From contig JBKAGX010000001.1 in the NCBI GenBank assembly GCA_046290575.1, positions 310,001 to 374,000 on the forward strand: a stretch of 64,000 nucleotides of DNA, written 5' to 3'. The first letter of the stretch is position 1. The number at the start of each line of letters is the position of its first letter. The notes beneath the pieces were generated by a model. That model had not been told where the DNA came from. It did no database searches and saw only the letters and a program-made list of their open reading frames with translations. Of this stretch, positions 38,745-46,855 are shown piece by piece. Position numbers and translations under genes: made by a program. Source of the stretch: JANQQJ01 sp046290575 (GTDB taxonomy: Bacteria > Pseudomonadota > Alphaproteobacteria > SMXS01).

Positions 38745-39791
38745 CTATGGTCTCAGGACAACGCGTCCCACAATGTTGCCGTTGCGCAGATCATCAAGGG
38801 TTTGGTTGGCCTGTGTCAGGGGCCGTTCCGTTACCGGAATAGGTTCGACCGCGCCGCCCTTGACGAGTTCCAGCATTTCCTTGGCTTCTTCCAGCGTGCC
38901 CACGAACGAGCCGCGGATAGATGTGGCGGTAAAGGGTAGCATCGGGATCGGCATGGAAAAGGCGCCGCCGAAAAGCCCGACAACCACAGCAGTGCCCCCT
39001 TTGCGCAAGGCTCCATTGGCCAGTGCAAAGGAGCTTTCGGCGCCGACAAAATCCACCGCGCCAAAGACGCCACCGCCTGTGGCTGCTTTGATCGCCTTTG
39101 CCACTTTCGGGTCGCCCGCGTCAAATGCTTCAGCAGCACCGTTCTTCATGGCCTCATCAAGCTTGTCCTGGCTGATGTCGGCGACCAGCGGGGCCTGGCC
39201 AAACATCGCCTTGGCGAATTGAACGCCCATCATGCCGACGCCCCCCAGGCCAACAATCAGGATCGGGTCGTCCTTGGTGACCCGGCCCAATTTTTTCAGC
39301 GCGCCAAACGCCGTCAGGCCGGAGCACATATAGGTCGCTGCCAACCCTTCTGGAATGCCGGTGTAATCGAGCAGATAGCGCTCATGCGGGACCAGCACGT
39401 AATCCGCGTAGCCGCCGGCGACATTGCAGCCCAGCTGCCGTGGTGCGTTGCAGTAGATTTCGTCGCCCCGGGCGCAGGTCGGGCAATCGCCGCAACCAAT
39501 CCAGGGGAAGGCGACGCGCTGATCGCCTTCTTTAACGGCCGTCACATCGGGGCCGATGGCGGCCACAGTGCCTTCGATTTCATGGCCCATGGTAAAGGGT
39601 AGTGGCAGGCGGCCCATCTCCAGTTTGTTGCCACCGCCCATATCGAAATAGCCGTCATGAATATGCACGTCCGAGTGGCAGACGCCGCAATGGGTAACCT
39701 TCAGGACGATTTCGCCGCCCTGCGGTATCGGCATTTCGGCATCAAGTTCTTCCAGCGGCGCTCCAAAGGCGGTGATGGCCTGTGTTTTCAT
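38745..39791 (-). CDS. zinc-dependent alcohol dehydrogenase
   Basis: 348 residues from ATG 39791, which has GGGAGA eight nt upstream; the open frame goes on to 39935 without a better site. Catalytic zinc ligands in THCGVCHSDVH and GHEIEG; structural zinc cysteines in GCGDCPTCARGDEIYC. Nucleotide site IVGLGGVGMMGVQFAKAM. NAD(P)-dependent oxidation of alcohols; resembles enzymes annotated as NAD-dependent secondary or aromatic alcohol dehydrogenases. Likely an operon with MAPEG. Confidence 0.92.
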   Translation of the reverse strand: MKTQAITAFGAPLEELDAEMPIPQGGEIVLKVTHCGVCHSDVHIHDGYFDMGGGNKLEMGRLPLPFTMGHEIEGTVAAIGPDVTAVKEGDQRVAFPWIGCGDCPTCARGDEIYCNAPRQLGCNVAGGYADYVLVPHERYLLDYTGIPEGLAATYMCSGLTAFGALKKLGRVTKDDPILIVGLGGVGMMGVQFAKAMFGQAPLVADISQDKLDEAMKNGAAEAFDAGDPKVAKAIKAATGGGVFGAVDFVGAESSFALANGALRKGGTAVVVGLFGGAFSMPIPMLPFTATSIRGSFVGTLEEAKEMLELVKGGAVEPIPVTERPLTQANQTLDDLRNGNIVGRVVLRP

Positions 39792-39912
39792 CGTGGTCTC
39801 CCGGATGGACATCTTCGTAGAGTTGCCGCGCATTAGGGGCGCGGTGGTGGGCCTTGTCAACAATCGCCGGGCGTTGCGCTGGGCGCGATGGTGCGGCCTG
39901 CGAATCAACACC

Positions 39913-41322
39913 CTAGTTCGTGCTGCTGACGTCATCGGGCCGGTAGACCAGCGATTGAACGGTCTGGCCCTCCAGCGCCCGCTGACGCGAGCCGTCTAGT
40001 TCAGCCAGGATCTGGGCGGCTTGAGAATCTTTCGGTAACGGCAGGTTGGACATGGTGCCTGTGTCATCGGCCCGCCGGATCAGTTCAATCACGTCATAGA
40101 TGGGGACCTTATCGGGTGCCCGGGCGGGCATGAGGACAGCTTTGCCCTGATCGCTCTCGACGAGAAGGCCGCCTTCAATAAGCGCCGTTACCGTCCAGTC
40201 TACCGCGGCATCGGGCACGTCGAGCCGATCTGCCAGGGCGCTGACCGTCCAGCCTTTGCCACCATTGTTGAAGCGTGACGCGATCTCCCGCATCACGGCG
40301 ATGGCAATGGTCTCACGCGCCCGGCCGCTCAGCTTCAGATTGCCCGGCGCGATCGACGCGTATTGCGGCTTCTGCACATAGAACGCCACGCTGGCACCGA
40401 ACAGCAGGATCAACCAGCTGATGTAGAGCCAGAACATGAAGATCACCATGGTGGCGAACGCCGCATAAATCGCATAGGAGCCGGATTGCGCGACCAGTTC
40501 GGCAAACCCCCAACTTGCAAGCTGCCAAAGCAACGCCGCGACACCGGCGCCGATAAAGGCCGGGCGCAGACGCACGCGCGTGTTGGGGATGAAGACATAT
40601 AGAAACGAAAAAGCGATCAGCAGAATAAGATAGGGAATCAGCCGGCCGCCCCAGTCGATCAGGGCGTCGACCCCGGGCGCTTTCGATAGTTCGGTTACCA
40701 GATCGTTGTTGGCGAGTGTCGCCGTCATGGTCAGAGAAGAAAAAACCAGGACGGGCCCGATCAGGATGACCGACAGATAGGTCGTGAAGCTGGCGCCGAT
40801 GGTGCGGCCGCGGGAAACCCGCCAGCAGCCATTGAAGGCACCTTCGACTTTACGCATCAGCGACAGGATGGTGACGATCAGAATGGCGAGGCCGACCCCG
40901 CCCAGGACGCTCACATTGACATTGTCGACAAAGGCGATGATCTGGTCGGTGATTTCAACGGCTTTTTCGCGGCCCAGTGGCTCAAGCGCTCCCAGCATGG
41001 CGGGTTCGATCTGATTGTGAACGCCAAATCCCTTCAGCACCGAGAAACTGACGGCCAGCAGCGGCACAAGGGAGAGCAGCGTCGTGTAGACCAGGCTCAT
41101 GGCGTGGAGGCTCAGTGTCCCGGTGGTGATATCGCGAAGCGTTGCCATAACGACGCGAACGGCCTGAGCAAAATATCGCTCCCGCGCTGGCAACAGGCGA
41201 AGCGGCACCGTGCCGCTCAAGCGCTTCCAAACAATGGAAATATTGGCGCCATGCCGGGCCAGGCCCGTCGGAGTCTCCGGTTGGCTATTTTCAGAGTTGC
41301 GCGCGTCCACCCAGGGGGCCAC
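39913..41322 (-). CDS. YihY/virulence factor BrkB family membrane protein
   Basis: 469 residues from GTG 41322. About six membrane helices in the central part, with MSLVYTTLLSLVPLLAVSFS as the family signature start and FWLYISWLILLFGASVAFY near the end of the membrane domain. A soluble C-terminal region (about 120 residues, with WTVSALADRLDVPDAAVDWT) looks like a winged-helix-type extension, which is absent in the shorter E. coli YihY. Function of the family is unresolved; not a proven RNase BN. Confidence 0.88.
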   Translation of the reverse strand: MAPWVDARNSENSQPETPTGLARHGANISIVWKRLSGTVPLRLLPARERYFAQAVRVVMATLRDITTGTLSLHAMSLVYTTLLSLVPLLAVSFSVLKGFGVHNQIEPAMLGALEPLGREKAVEITDQIIAFVDNVNVSVLGGVGLAILIVTILSLMRKVEGAFNGCWRVSRGRTIGASFTTYLSVILIGPVLVFSSLTMTATLANNDLVTELSKAPGVDALIDWGGRLIPYLILLIAFSFLYVFIPNTRVRLRPAFIGAGVAALLWQLASWGFAELVAQSGSYAIYAAFATMVIFMFWLYISWLILLFGASVAFYVQKPQYASIAPGNLKLSGRARETIAIAVMREIASRFNNGGKGWTVSALADRLDVPDAAVDWTVTALIEGGLLVESDQGKAVLMPARAPDKVPIYDVIELIRRADDTGTMSNLPLPKDSQAAQILAELDGSRQRALEGQTVQSLVYRPDDVSSTN

Positions 41323-41385
41323 CTTCTTTCTGATGACGAATCGTCTCTCGAACTGTAACCGAACCTTGCTGGGGATGCGCTGACA

Positions 41386-43839
41386 ATGGCCCTGCTTAAG
41401 AGCCGTCGTGCCAAATGGTTAACCGGCACCGCGTTTGGCCTTGTTGTGTTGTTGCTTGTGCTGGCCTTCGTGCCGGGGTGGTACTTGCGCGACGCCCTTC
41501 AGGCAGGCCTTGCCGACCAGGGGCTACGGGCAGAAGGAATTGACGACGTTCACTTCAACCTGTTTTCCCTGAGTCTCGAAACCGGACCCGTTGAAATCTG
41601 GCGCGAAGACCAGCCGGTGGTTGCCCTTTCCGGCCTGGAGCTGTTCTTGCGCGGCGGGCCGCTGATGCAGCAGCGAATCGACGTAGATGGCGCAGAGTTG
41701 AGGGGTTTGACGCTGGAAATCAGCCCGGACGAAGATGGTGTGCCTACCATTTCCGGCCTACCTGCTTTTGAAAGCGGTGCCGGGGCGGAACAGGGCAGCA
41801 ACTGGCTGTTGGGGCTGTCGCGTCTGTCGCTGGCGCAATCTGTCGTTACGATCAATCTGCCGCAGATCAAAGGCACGCTGACTATCGATCGGCTGGATTT
41901 GACCAGTTTCAAGACCTGGTCGCCGTCGGCGCCGGGGACACTGATGCTCCGTGCGCGTTTTGCCGGTGCTGATATTGCCGCTGATGCACAGATCAAACCC
42001 TTCGGGGATGACATCGAGGCCGAATTCGATCTGCGGGTCGGCGAATTCCCATTGGACCGTTTAACGTTGGAAACCCCAGTGGTGGGCCTGCTGACCGCCG
42101 ACCTGAAGGGCCGGGCAGAAACTGCTGAAGCGCCGCGTCTGTTTGTTTCGGGAGATCTTCGCCTTGCTGATATGTCGGCCGATCTGGATGGGATAGCTCT
42201 GACCGTTGGAGAGTTGACCGCTGATCTGGACAGCATGGATATCGGCCTTGCACCGGATCTGTCTGTGTTGGGGAACGTCGCGCTCTCGCTGAGCGGGCTT
42301 GAGGTCGTTACGACCGATGAACCAGAAGAGCTTATTGCAAGTCTGGGCCGTTTCACATCGCATGCCGATGTCAACCTGCAAAACGGTGATGCGCTCTCGT
42401 TACAAGGGCGGAACGATCTGTCGCTGCGGGATATTGACGTCGGTCTAGGGGGTGGTGGCCAATTGCTCCAGACCAATGCGGTCGACGTCCGGGACTGGCG
42501 TCTCGATCCGGAAGGCGGCATGAGTTCAGCGCGGATAGACATCAATGGTTTACGCGCACTTGTTGCGGAAGCAGAACCGCTGATCCGTGCAGAGACGCTG
42601 GTGTTGGCTGCGTTGACGGTAACCGCGACTGGCAACATCGACTTGGAGTCACTTGAAATTGGTGGGTTGGTCGGAGCGGTCTCGCGTGACCAGGATGGCT
42701 TTGCCGGTCTTGACCTCATAGACCGGTTACCGGCAGGTCCAGAACCGGACGTGTCTTCGGCGCCGGCTATTACTATTGGCAGCGTCACGCTCTCCGATCC
42801 TGCCCGGATCGCTTTTCTAGACCGCTCTTTGCTGACACCGGCGACCCAGCGCATGACAATTAGTGAGCTGACGATCACCGATATCCGCACCGCCGACGCC
42901 GGGCACTTTTCCCAGGTGACGTTCGATTCGCTGATCAACGACCAGGCTGCCGTTTCGTTGAACGGCCGCGTCGCGCCCTTTCAGGGGATGGAACCCAGCT
43001 TTGACCTGACCGGGTCGGTGAAGAATCTGGAGCTTCACAATCTGTCCCCCTATGTCGCGGCAGCCCTGGGTGTGCATATGCGCAGCGGGCGATTGGATGT
43101 TGGCTTCACGGGCACGTCAGACAAAGGGGCGCTGGAAGCCAATGGCGAATGGCTGATCAAGAAAGTCGAGATCGAAGACCTTGATGCGTTCGAGCAGTCC
43201 AGCCTGGAAGCCGCGGCTGACGTGCCGATAGAAACCGCAATCAATCTGTTGTCGGACAAACAAGGGACCATTGAGCTGCAGGTGCCGATTGCCGGACGCC
43301 TGGACGACCCGGAGTTCGATCTCAGCCAGGCCATCAACAAGGCGATCAGCAGCGCCATCGGCAACGCGGTTGAGACGACACTGAAGGTGATCTTCCCGGT
43401 CATGCTGCTGGCTGACATTGGCGGCAGCAGCTCGCTCAAATTCGACCCGGTCGCTTTCGCGCCGGGCGATGACCAGGTGTCGGATGGTGCAACTGACGGG
43501 CTTAGAACCATTGCCGATCTGCTGGATGCGCGGCCGAAAATTTCCATTACGGTTTGCGGCGTGGCAGCAGACGCAGATTTTCAGGCGCTCCGTGCTGCTG
43601 CGCAGCTGGTGCCTGAGACAGGCGCGCCGACCGCGGAGGAGCCTGAGGCGGGACCCGTTATTGAACAGCCTATCACAGCCGAGGAGCGCGCCGCGCTCAC
43701 CGACCTTGCACAGCGGCGTACGGGGGCCGCCGGTACGGCGCTGACCGACGGTCTGGGGGCGGATCCCGCACGGGTGTTCGAGTGCCGCGCCCGGGTTGAT
43801 CTGGAAGAAGGTTTACCCCGCGCCGAAATATCGATTTAG
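41386..43839 (+). CDS. DUF748 (AsmA-like) envelope protein
   Basis: 817 residues. A single N-terminal membrane helix (TAFGLVVLLLVLAFVPGWYL) and a long beta-rich periplasmic part. GRVAPFQGMEPSFDLTGSVK and LELHNLSPYVAAALGVHM followed by GRLDVGF are DUF748 features. The C-terminal region (SIGNAVETTLKVIFPV, then a segment with FAPGDDQVSD and a dense acidic tail) follows the usual DUF748 pattern. AsmA-like proteins are thought to form hydrophobic grooves for lipid transfer between membranes. Divergent from yihY. Confidence 0.8.
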   Translation: MALLKSRRAKWLTGTAFGLVVLLLVLAFVPGWYLRDALQAGLADQGLRAEGIDDVHFNLFSLSLETGPVEIWREDQPVVALSGLELFLRGGPLMQQRIDVDGAELRGLTLEISPDEDGVPTISGLPAFESGAGAEQGSNWLLGLSRLSLAQSVVTINLPQIKGTLTIDRLDLTSFKTWSPSAPGTLMLRARFAGADIAADAQIKPFGDDIEAEFDLRVGEFPLDRLTLETPVVGLLTADLKGRAETAEAPRLFVSGDLRLADMSADLDGIALTVGELTADLDSMDIGLAPDLSVLGNVALSLSGLEVVTTDEPEELIASLGRFTSHADVNLQNGDALSLQGRNDLSLRDIDVGLGGGGQLLQTNAVDVRDWRLDPEGGMSSARIDINGLRALVAEAEPLIRAETLVLAALTVTATGNIDLESLEIGGLVGAVSRDQDGFAGLDLIDRLPAGPEPDVSSAPAITIGSVTLSDPARIAFLDRSLLTPATQRMTISELTITDIRTADAGHFSQVTFDSLINDQAAVSLNGRVAPFQGMEPSFDLTGSVKNLELHNLSPYVAAALGVHMRSGRLDVGFTGTSDKGALEANGEWLIKKVEIEDLDAFEQSSLEAAADVPIETAINLLSDKQGTIELQVPIAGRLDDPEFDLSQAINKAISSAIGNAVETTLKVIFPVMLLADIGGSSSLKFDPVAFAPGDDQVSDGATDGLRTIADLLDARPKISITVCGVAADADFQALRAAAQLVPETGAPTAEEPEAGPVIEQPITAEERAALTDLAQRRTGAAGTALTDGLGADPARVFECRARVDLEEGLPRAEISI

Positions 43840-43848
43840 GAGGTGGAT

Positions 43849-44184
43849 GTGCGCGTCTTTGCGGTTTTCTTTGTGATCTGTCTTGCCATCGGCTGTCAGC
43901 AGCAGGGCGTGCTGGAAACCCCGCCCGCGGCGCTCCCGGACCAAAGCGCCAGCGAGTGTGGTGGTATGATGGGTCTTGCCTGCGAAGAGGGCTTTTTCTG
44001 CAACATTCCCGGCGGCACCTGCGGTGCGGCAGATCAGATGGGCGTCTGCGAGCGCCAGCCCGACGCGTGCACGATGGAATATGACCCGGTCTGCGGCTGC
44101 GACGGCAAGACCTATGGCAATGCCTGCGGCGCGGCAGCAGCCGGTGTTTCGGTACAGGCCAAGGGCGCGTGCTCAACCGGGTAG
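43849..44184 (+). CDS. Kazal-domain lipoprotein
   Basis: 111 residues from GTG 43849, four nt after AGGAGGT (43838-43844). GTG 43843 overlaps that site and is rejected. Lipobox LAIGC near residue 16. The C-terminal half is one Kazal-like domain: CTMEYDPVCGCDGKTYGNAC, AAAAGVSV and the final GAC. A further cysteine-rich part (CGGMMGLACEEGFFC) precedes it. Predicted surface or periplasmic protease-inhibitor-like lipoprotein. Its 3' end overlaps the convergent ligase gene by 12 nt. Confidence 0.82.
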   Translation: MRVFAVFFVICLAIGCQQQGVLETPPAALPDQSASECGGMMGLACEEGFFCNIPGGTCGAADQMGVCERQPDACTMEYDPVCGCDGKTYGNACGAAAAGVSVQAKGACSTG

Positions 44185-45753
44185 TAGTGTTTCCAGCGCC
44201 TCTATCTTGTCGGCCTCGTGCGGCGGCTTGTCCCACCTGATACGGTGAATGCGCGGGAACCGCATGGCCAGGCCGGATTTATGCCGTGTCGAGCGGTTCA
44301 GCCCTTCGAATGCCACCTCGAACACCAGCCCGTGGTCGGGCTCATGCGTCACCTGGCGCACGGGGCCGAAGCTGTCTTCGGTGTTGTCGCGCACGAATTT
44401 GTCGATTCGCTTCAGTTCTTCATCGGTGAACCCGAAATAGGCCTTGCCGACGGGAACCAGTTCGCCGTCGCGCCAGACGCCGAAGGTGTAGTCGGAATAG
44501 AAGCTGGAGCGCTTGCCGTGGCCGCGCTGGGCATAGAGTAGGACAGCATCGACCAGAAACGGGTCGCGTTTCCATTTGAACCAGGGGCCTTTCGGACGTC
44601 CGGCCTCATAGGGGCTGTCGCCGCGCTTCAGCATGACGCCCTCAATGCTTTGTGCAGATGGGTCATTCCGGATGCGATCTAAATCGTCAAACGTATTAAA
44701 AGTAATCAGCGGCGACAGGCTGACACGCGGGTGATCGAGCCGTGCGACCCAGCTCTCCAGACGCTTCCGGCGCTGGTCGAAGGGCAGGCCTCGCAGGTCT
44801 TCGCCGCTCTCGAACAGCAGATCATAGGCGCGGATGGCGGCGGGGAAGTCGCTCAGCAGTTTCTTGGAGGTCGTTTTGCGGTTCAGCCGCTTTTGCAGAT
44901 CACCGAACGGCGCGACCTGGCCGTCGCGCACCACCAGCAATTCGCCGTCAATGGCGGCATCGAAATCCATCGCCTCGATCAGGTCGGGGAAGGTGCCGGT
45001 CATATCCTCGCCGGTGCGGCTGTAGAGCCGCCGCTCGCCCTCTGCGGCCACCGCCTGAACCCGCACGCCGTCCCACTTCCATTCGGCGCGAAAATCAGCC
45101 GGAACAAGTTTTTCAAAATCCGCGTCGTCGACCGGATGCGCCAGCATCACCGGTCGGAACGGGGCAGCAATATCGGGCGCGGGGCGTTTGCCGGTCCCAT
45201 CGGCCCAGGCAAACAGGTCAATGTAAGGCGCTTCCAGCCCATGCCAGATTTCCTCGACCTCCTTGATGTCGAGATCGCCATAGCGCGCCAGCGCGGTTTT
45301 GGCGAGCCGCGAGGAGACGCCGATGCGCAGCCCGCCAGTGATCAGCTTGATCAGCGCCCAGCGGCCGTTTTCATCGAGCGCATCGAGCCAGCCCGCGATC
45401 AGCCCCGGCATCTCGGCCTTGGCGGTTTCGCGCAGGGTCTCGACGATTTCGGTCAGCTCCGGCACCCGGTTGACCTCGTGCTTGGCGGGCCACATCAGCG
45501 AGATCGTCTCGGCCATATCGCCGACATAGTCATAGGAGAGGCGGAACAGCACCGGGTCTGTCCGCTCCTCGACGAGTCCGCGAATCAGCGCCGGTTTGGC
45601 GTGTTTGAAATCCAGCCCGCCGGTCAGGACGGCCAGCGCATAACCCCGGTCCGGGTCTGGTACGGTCGCAAAATAGTCCTTGATCAGCGATAGCTTGTCG
45701 TTGCGGCCCGCCGCATAGGCCAGGCGGTCCAGCAATTCGGCGAACCTGTTCAT
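44173..45753 (-). CDS. ATP-dependent DNA ligase of the Lhr/MPE repair cluster
   Basis: 526 residues. Adenylation lysine in EWKWDGVRVQ, then RLYSRTGEDM, DGELLVV and the later EGVMLKRGDSPYEAGRPKG and WFKWKRDP of motifs IV to V. The N-terminal domain (about 200 residues) is helical DNA-binding. Genes of this type are found with a SNM1-like exonuclease, an Lhr helicase and a phosphoesterase. All four are here. ATGA overlap with the upstream exonuclease gene. Confidence 0.93.
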   Translation of the reverse strand: MNRFAELLDRLAYAAGRNDKLSLIKDYFATVPDPDRGYALAVLTGGLDFKHAKPALIRGLVEERTDPVLFRLSYDYVGDMAETISLMWPAKHEVNRVPELTEIVETLRETAKAEMPGLIAGWLDALDENGRWALIKLITGGLRIGVSSRLAKTALARYGDLDIKEVEEIWHGLEAPYIDLFAWADGTGKRPAPDIAAPFRPVMLAHPVDDADFEKLVPADFRAEWKWDGVRVQAVAAEGERRLYSRTGEDMTGTFPDLIEAMDFDAAIDGELLVVRDGQVAPFGDLQKRLNRKTTSKKLLSDFPAAIRAYDLLFESGEDLRGLPFDQRRKRLESWVARLDHPRVSLSPLITFNTFDDLDRIRNDPSAQSIEGVMLKRGDSPYEAGRPKGPWFKWKRDPFLVDAVLLYAQRGHGKRSSFYSDYTFGVWRDGELVPVGKAYFGFTDEELKRIDKFVRDNTEDSFGPVRQVTHEPDHGLVFEVAFEGLNRSTRHKSGLAMRFPRIHRIRWDKPPHEADKIEALETLLPG

Positions 45754-46766
45754 CCGTGACCGCCGCCTTCCTCGTCATAGCCGACGAGTGACAGGGGGCG
45801 CGCGTTGATGCCCTGAGTCCCGGCCCAATGAACCAGCGCATCCTCGCGGCCATGGGTGACCCAGACTTCTTCCGGGTCTACCTCTTCAATGGTGCTGGTC
45901 AGTTCGTCCCAGTCGGCGTGATCGGAGACGATCAGCGGCAGTTCGACACCGCGTTGCCTTGCCCGCGCCCGCACCCGCATCCAGCCGCTGGCAAAAGCCG
46001 CAATCGGATCAGGCAACCGCCGCGACCATTTGTCATTGAGCGACTGTGGCGGTGCAACGATCAAGTGGCCCTGCATCTCGGATTTTTCCGCTTTCGTGGC
46101 TGAGCGCAGCTCGCCCAGGCGCACGCCCAGCGACTCATAGAGCGTGCATAGCTTTTCCACTGCACCATGCAGATAGATCGGCGCGTCGTGCCCCGCTTCG
46201 CGTGCCAGCCCGATCAGTCTTTGGGCCTTGCCCAGGGAATAGGCGCCCAGCAGCACGCAGCGCTCGGGAAACACCTCCAGCATACGCAGCGCTTTTGCCA
46301 GTTCGCCCGCATCGTCCGGGTGGCGGAAGACAGGCAGGGCAAAGGTCGCTTCGGTGACGAAAACATCGCAGGGGACCGGCTCAAACCGGGCGCAGGTGGG
46401 ATCGCGGCGGCGTTTATAGTCGCCGGAGACGACGATGCGCACGCCTTTACACTCGACCACCGCCTGGGCACTGCCCAGCACATGGCCGGCGGGGGCCAGC
46501 CAGACCGTGGCGTCGCCGATATTGTGCCGTTCGCCCAGTGCGGCGGCCTGTTGGCTTAAGGTGAAGTTTGCCCCGTAACGGGACGCCATGATGGCCAGCG
46601 TTTCGCGCGTGGCCAGCACGGCGCCGTGCCCGGCGCGGGCGTGATCGGCATGGCCATGGGTGACCACGGCCCGGTCCACCTGCCGCACCGGGTCGATATA
46701 GAAATCTCCCGGCGGGCAATAGAGTCCCGCCTTGGTGGGCGTCAGGATATCGGAAAACGCAGTCAT
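45750..46766 (-). CDS. ligase-associated metallo-beta-lactamase-fold DNA exonuclease
   Basis: 338 residues. Metal motif THGHADHARAGH, later GHVLGSAQAVVE and SGDYKRRRDP, which fit the SNM1/Pso2-like nuclease branch, not lactamases. First gene of the minus-strand arm of the repair cluster; the ligase follows by ATGA overlap. Predicted 5' to 3' trimming of DNA ends or cross-links. Confidence 0.9.
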   Translation of the reverse strand: MTAFSDILTPTKAGLYCPPGDFYIDPVRQVDRAVVTHGHADHARAGHGAVLATRETLAIMASRYGANFTLSQQAAALGERHNIGDATVWLAPAGHVLGSAQAVVECKGVRIVVSGDYKRRRDPTCARFEPVPCDVFVTEATFALPVFRHPDDAGELAKALRMLEVFPERCVLLGAYSLGKAQRLIGLAREAGHDAPIYLHGAVEKLCTLYESLGVRLGELRSATKAEKSEMQGHLIVAPPQSLNDKWSRRLPDPIAAFASGWMRVRARARQRGVELPLIVSDHADWDELTSTIEEVDPEEVWVTHGREDALVHWAGTQGINARPLSLVGYDEEGGGHG

Positions 46767-46821
46767 CGCTTGTCTCTATACGCCGGTGCAGGTGATTCAG
46801 ACCGGCGGCCAAGAATCCACT

Positions 46822-46836
46822 GTTCTTATTCTGTTC
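46822..46836. promoter_or_regulatory. LexA (SOS) box in the divergent repair promoter
   Basis: GTTC (46822-46825), 7 nt, GTTC (46833-46836) is an exact match to the direct-repeat LexA site of alphaproteobacteria (GTTC-N7-GTTC). It sits between the divergent exonuclease-ligase genes and the Lhr-PdeM genes, so one site could control both arms. No LexA gene is in the window. Confidence 0.75.
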
Positions 46837-46855
46837 CGCCAGTAAAGTGAGCCCT

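Noticed and set aside
41550..42938. A 462-codon minus-strand frame
   Set aside because: It is antisense to the DUF748 gene and Ser/Arg-rich in the manner of a shadow frame.
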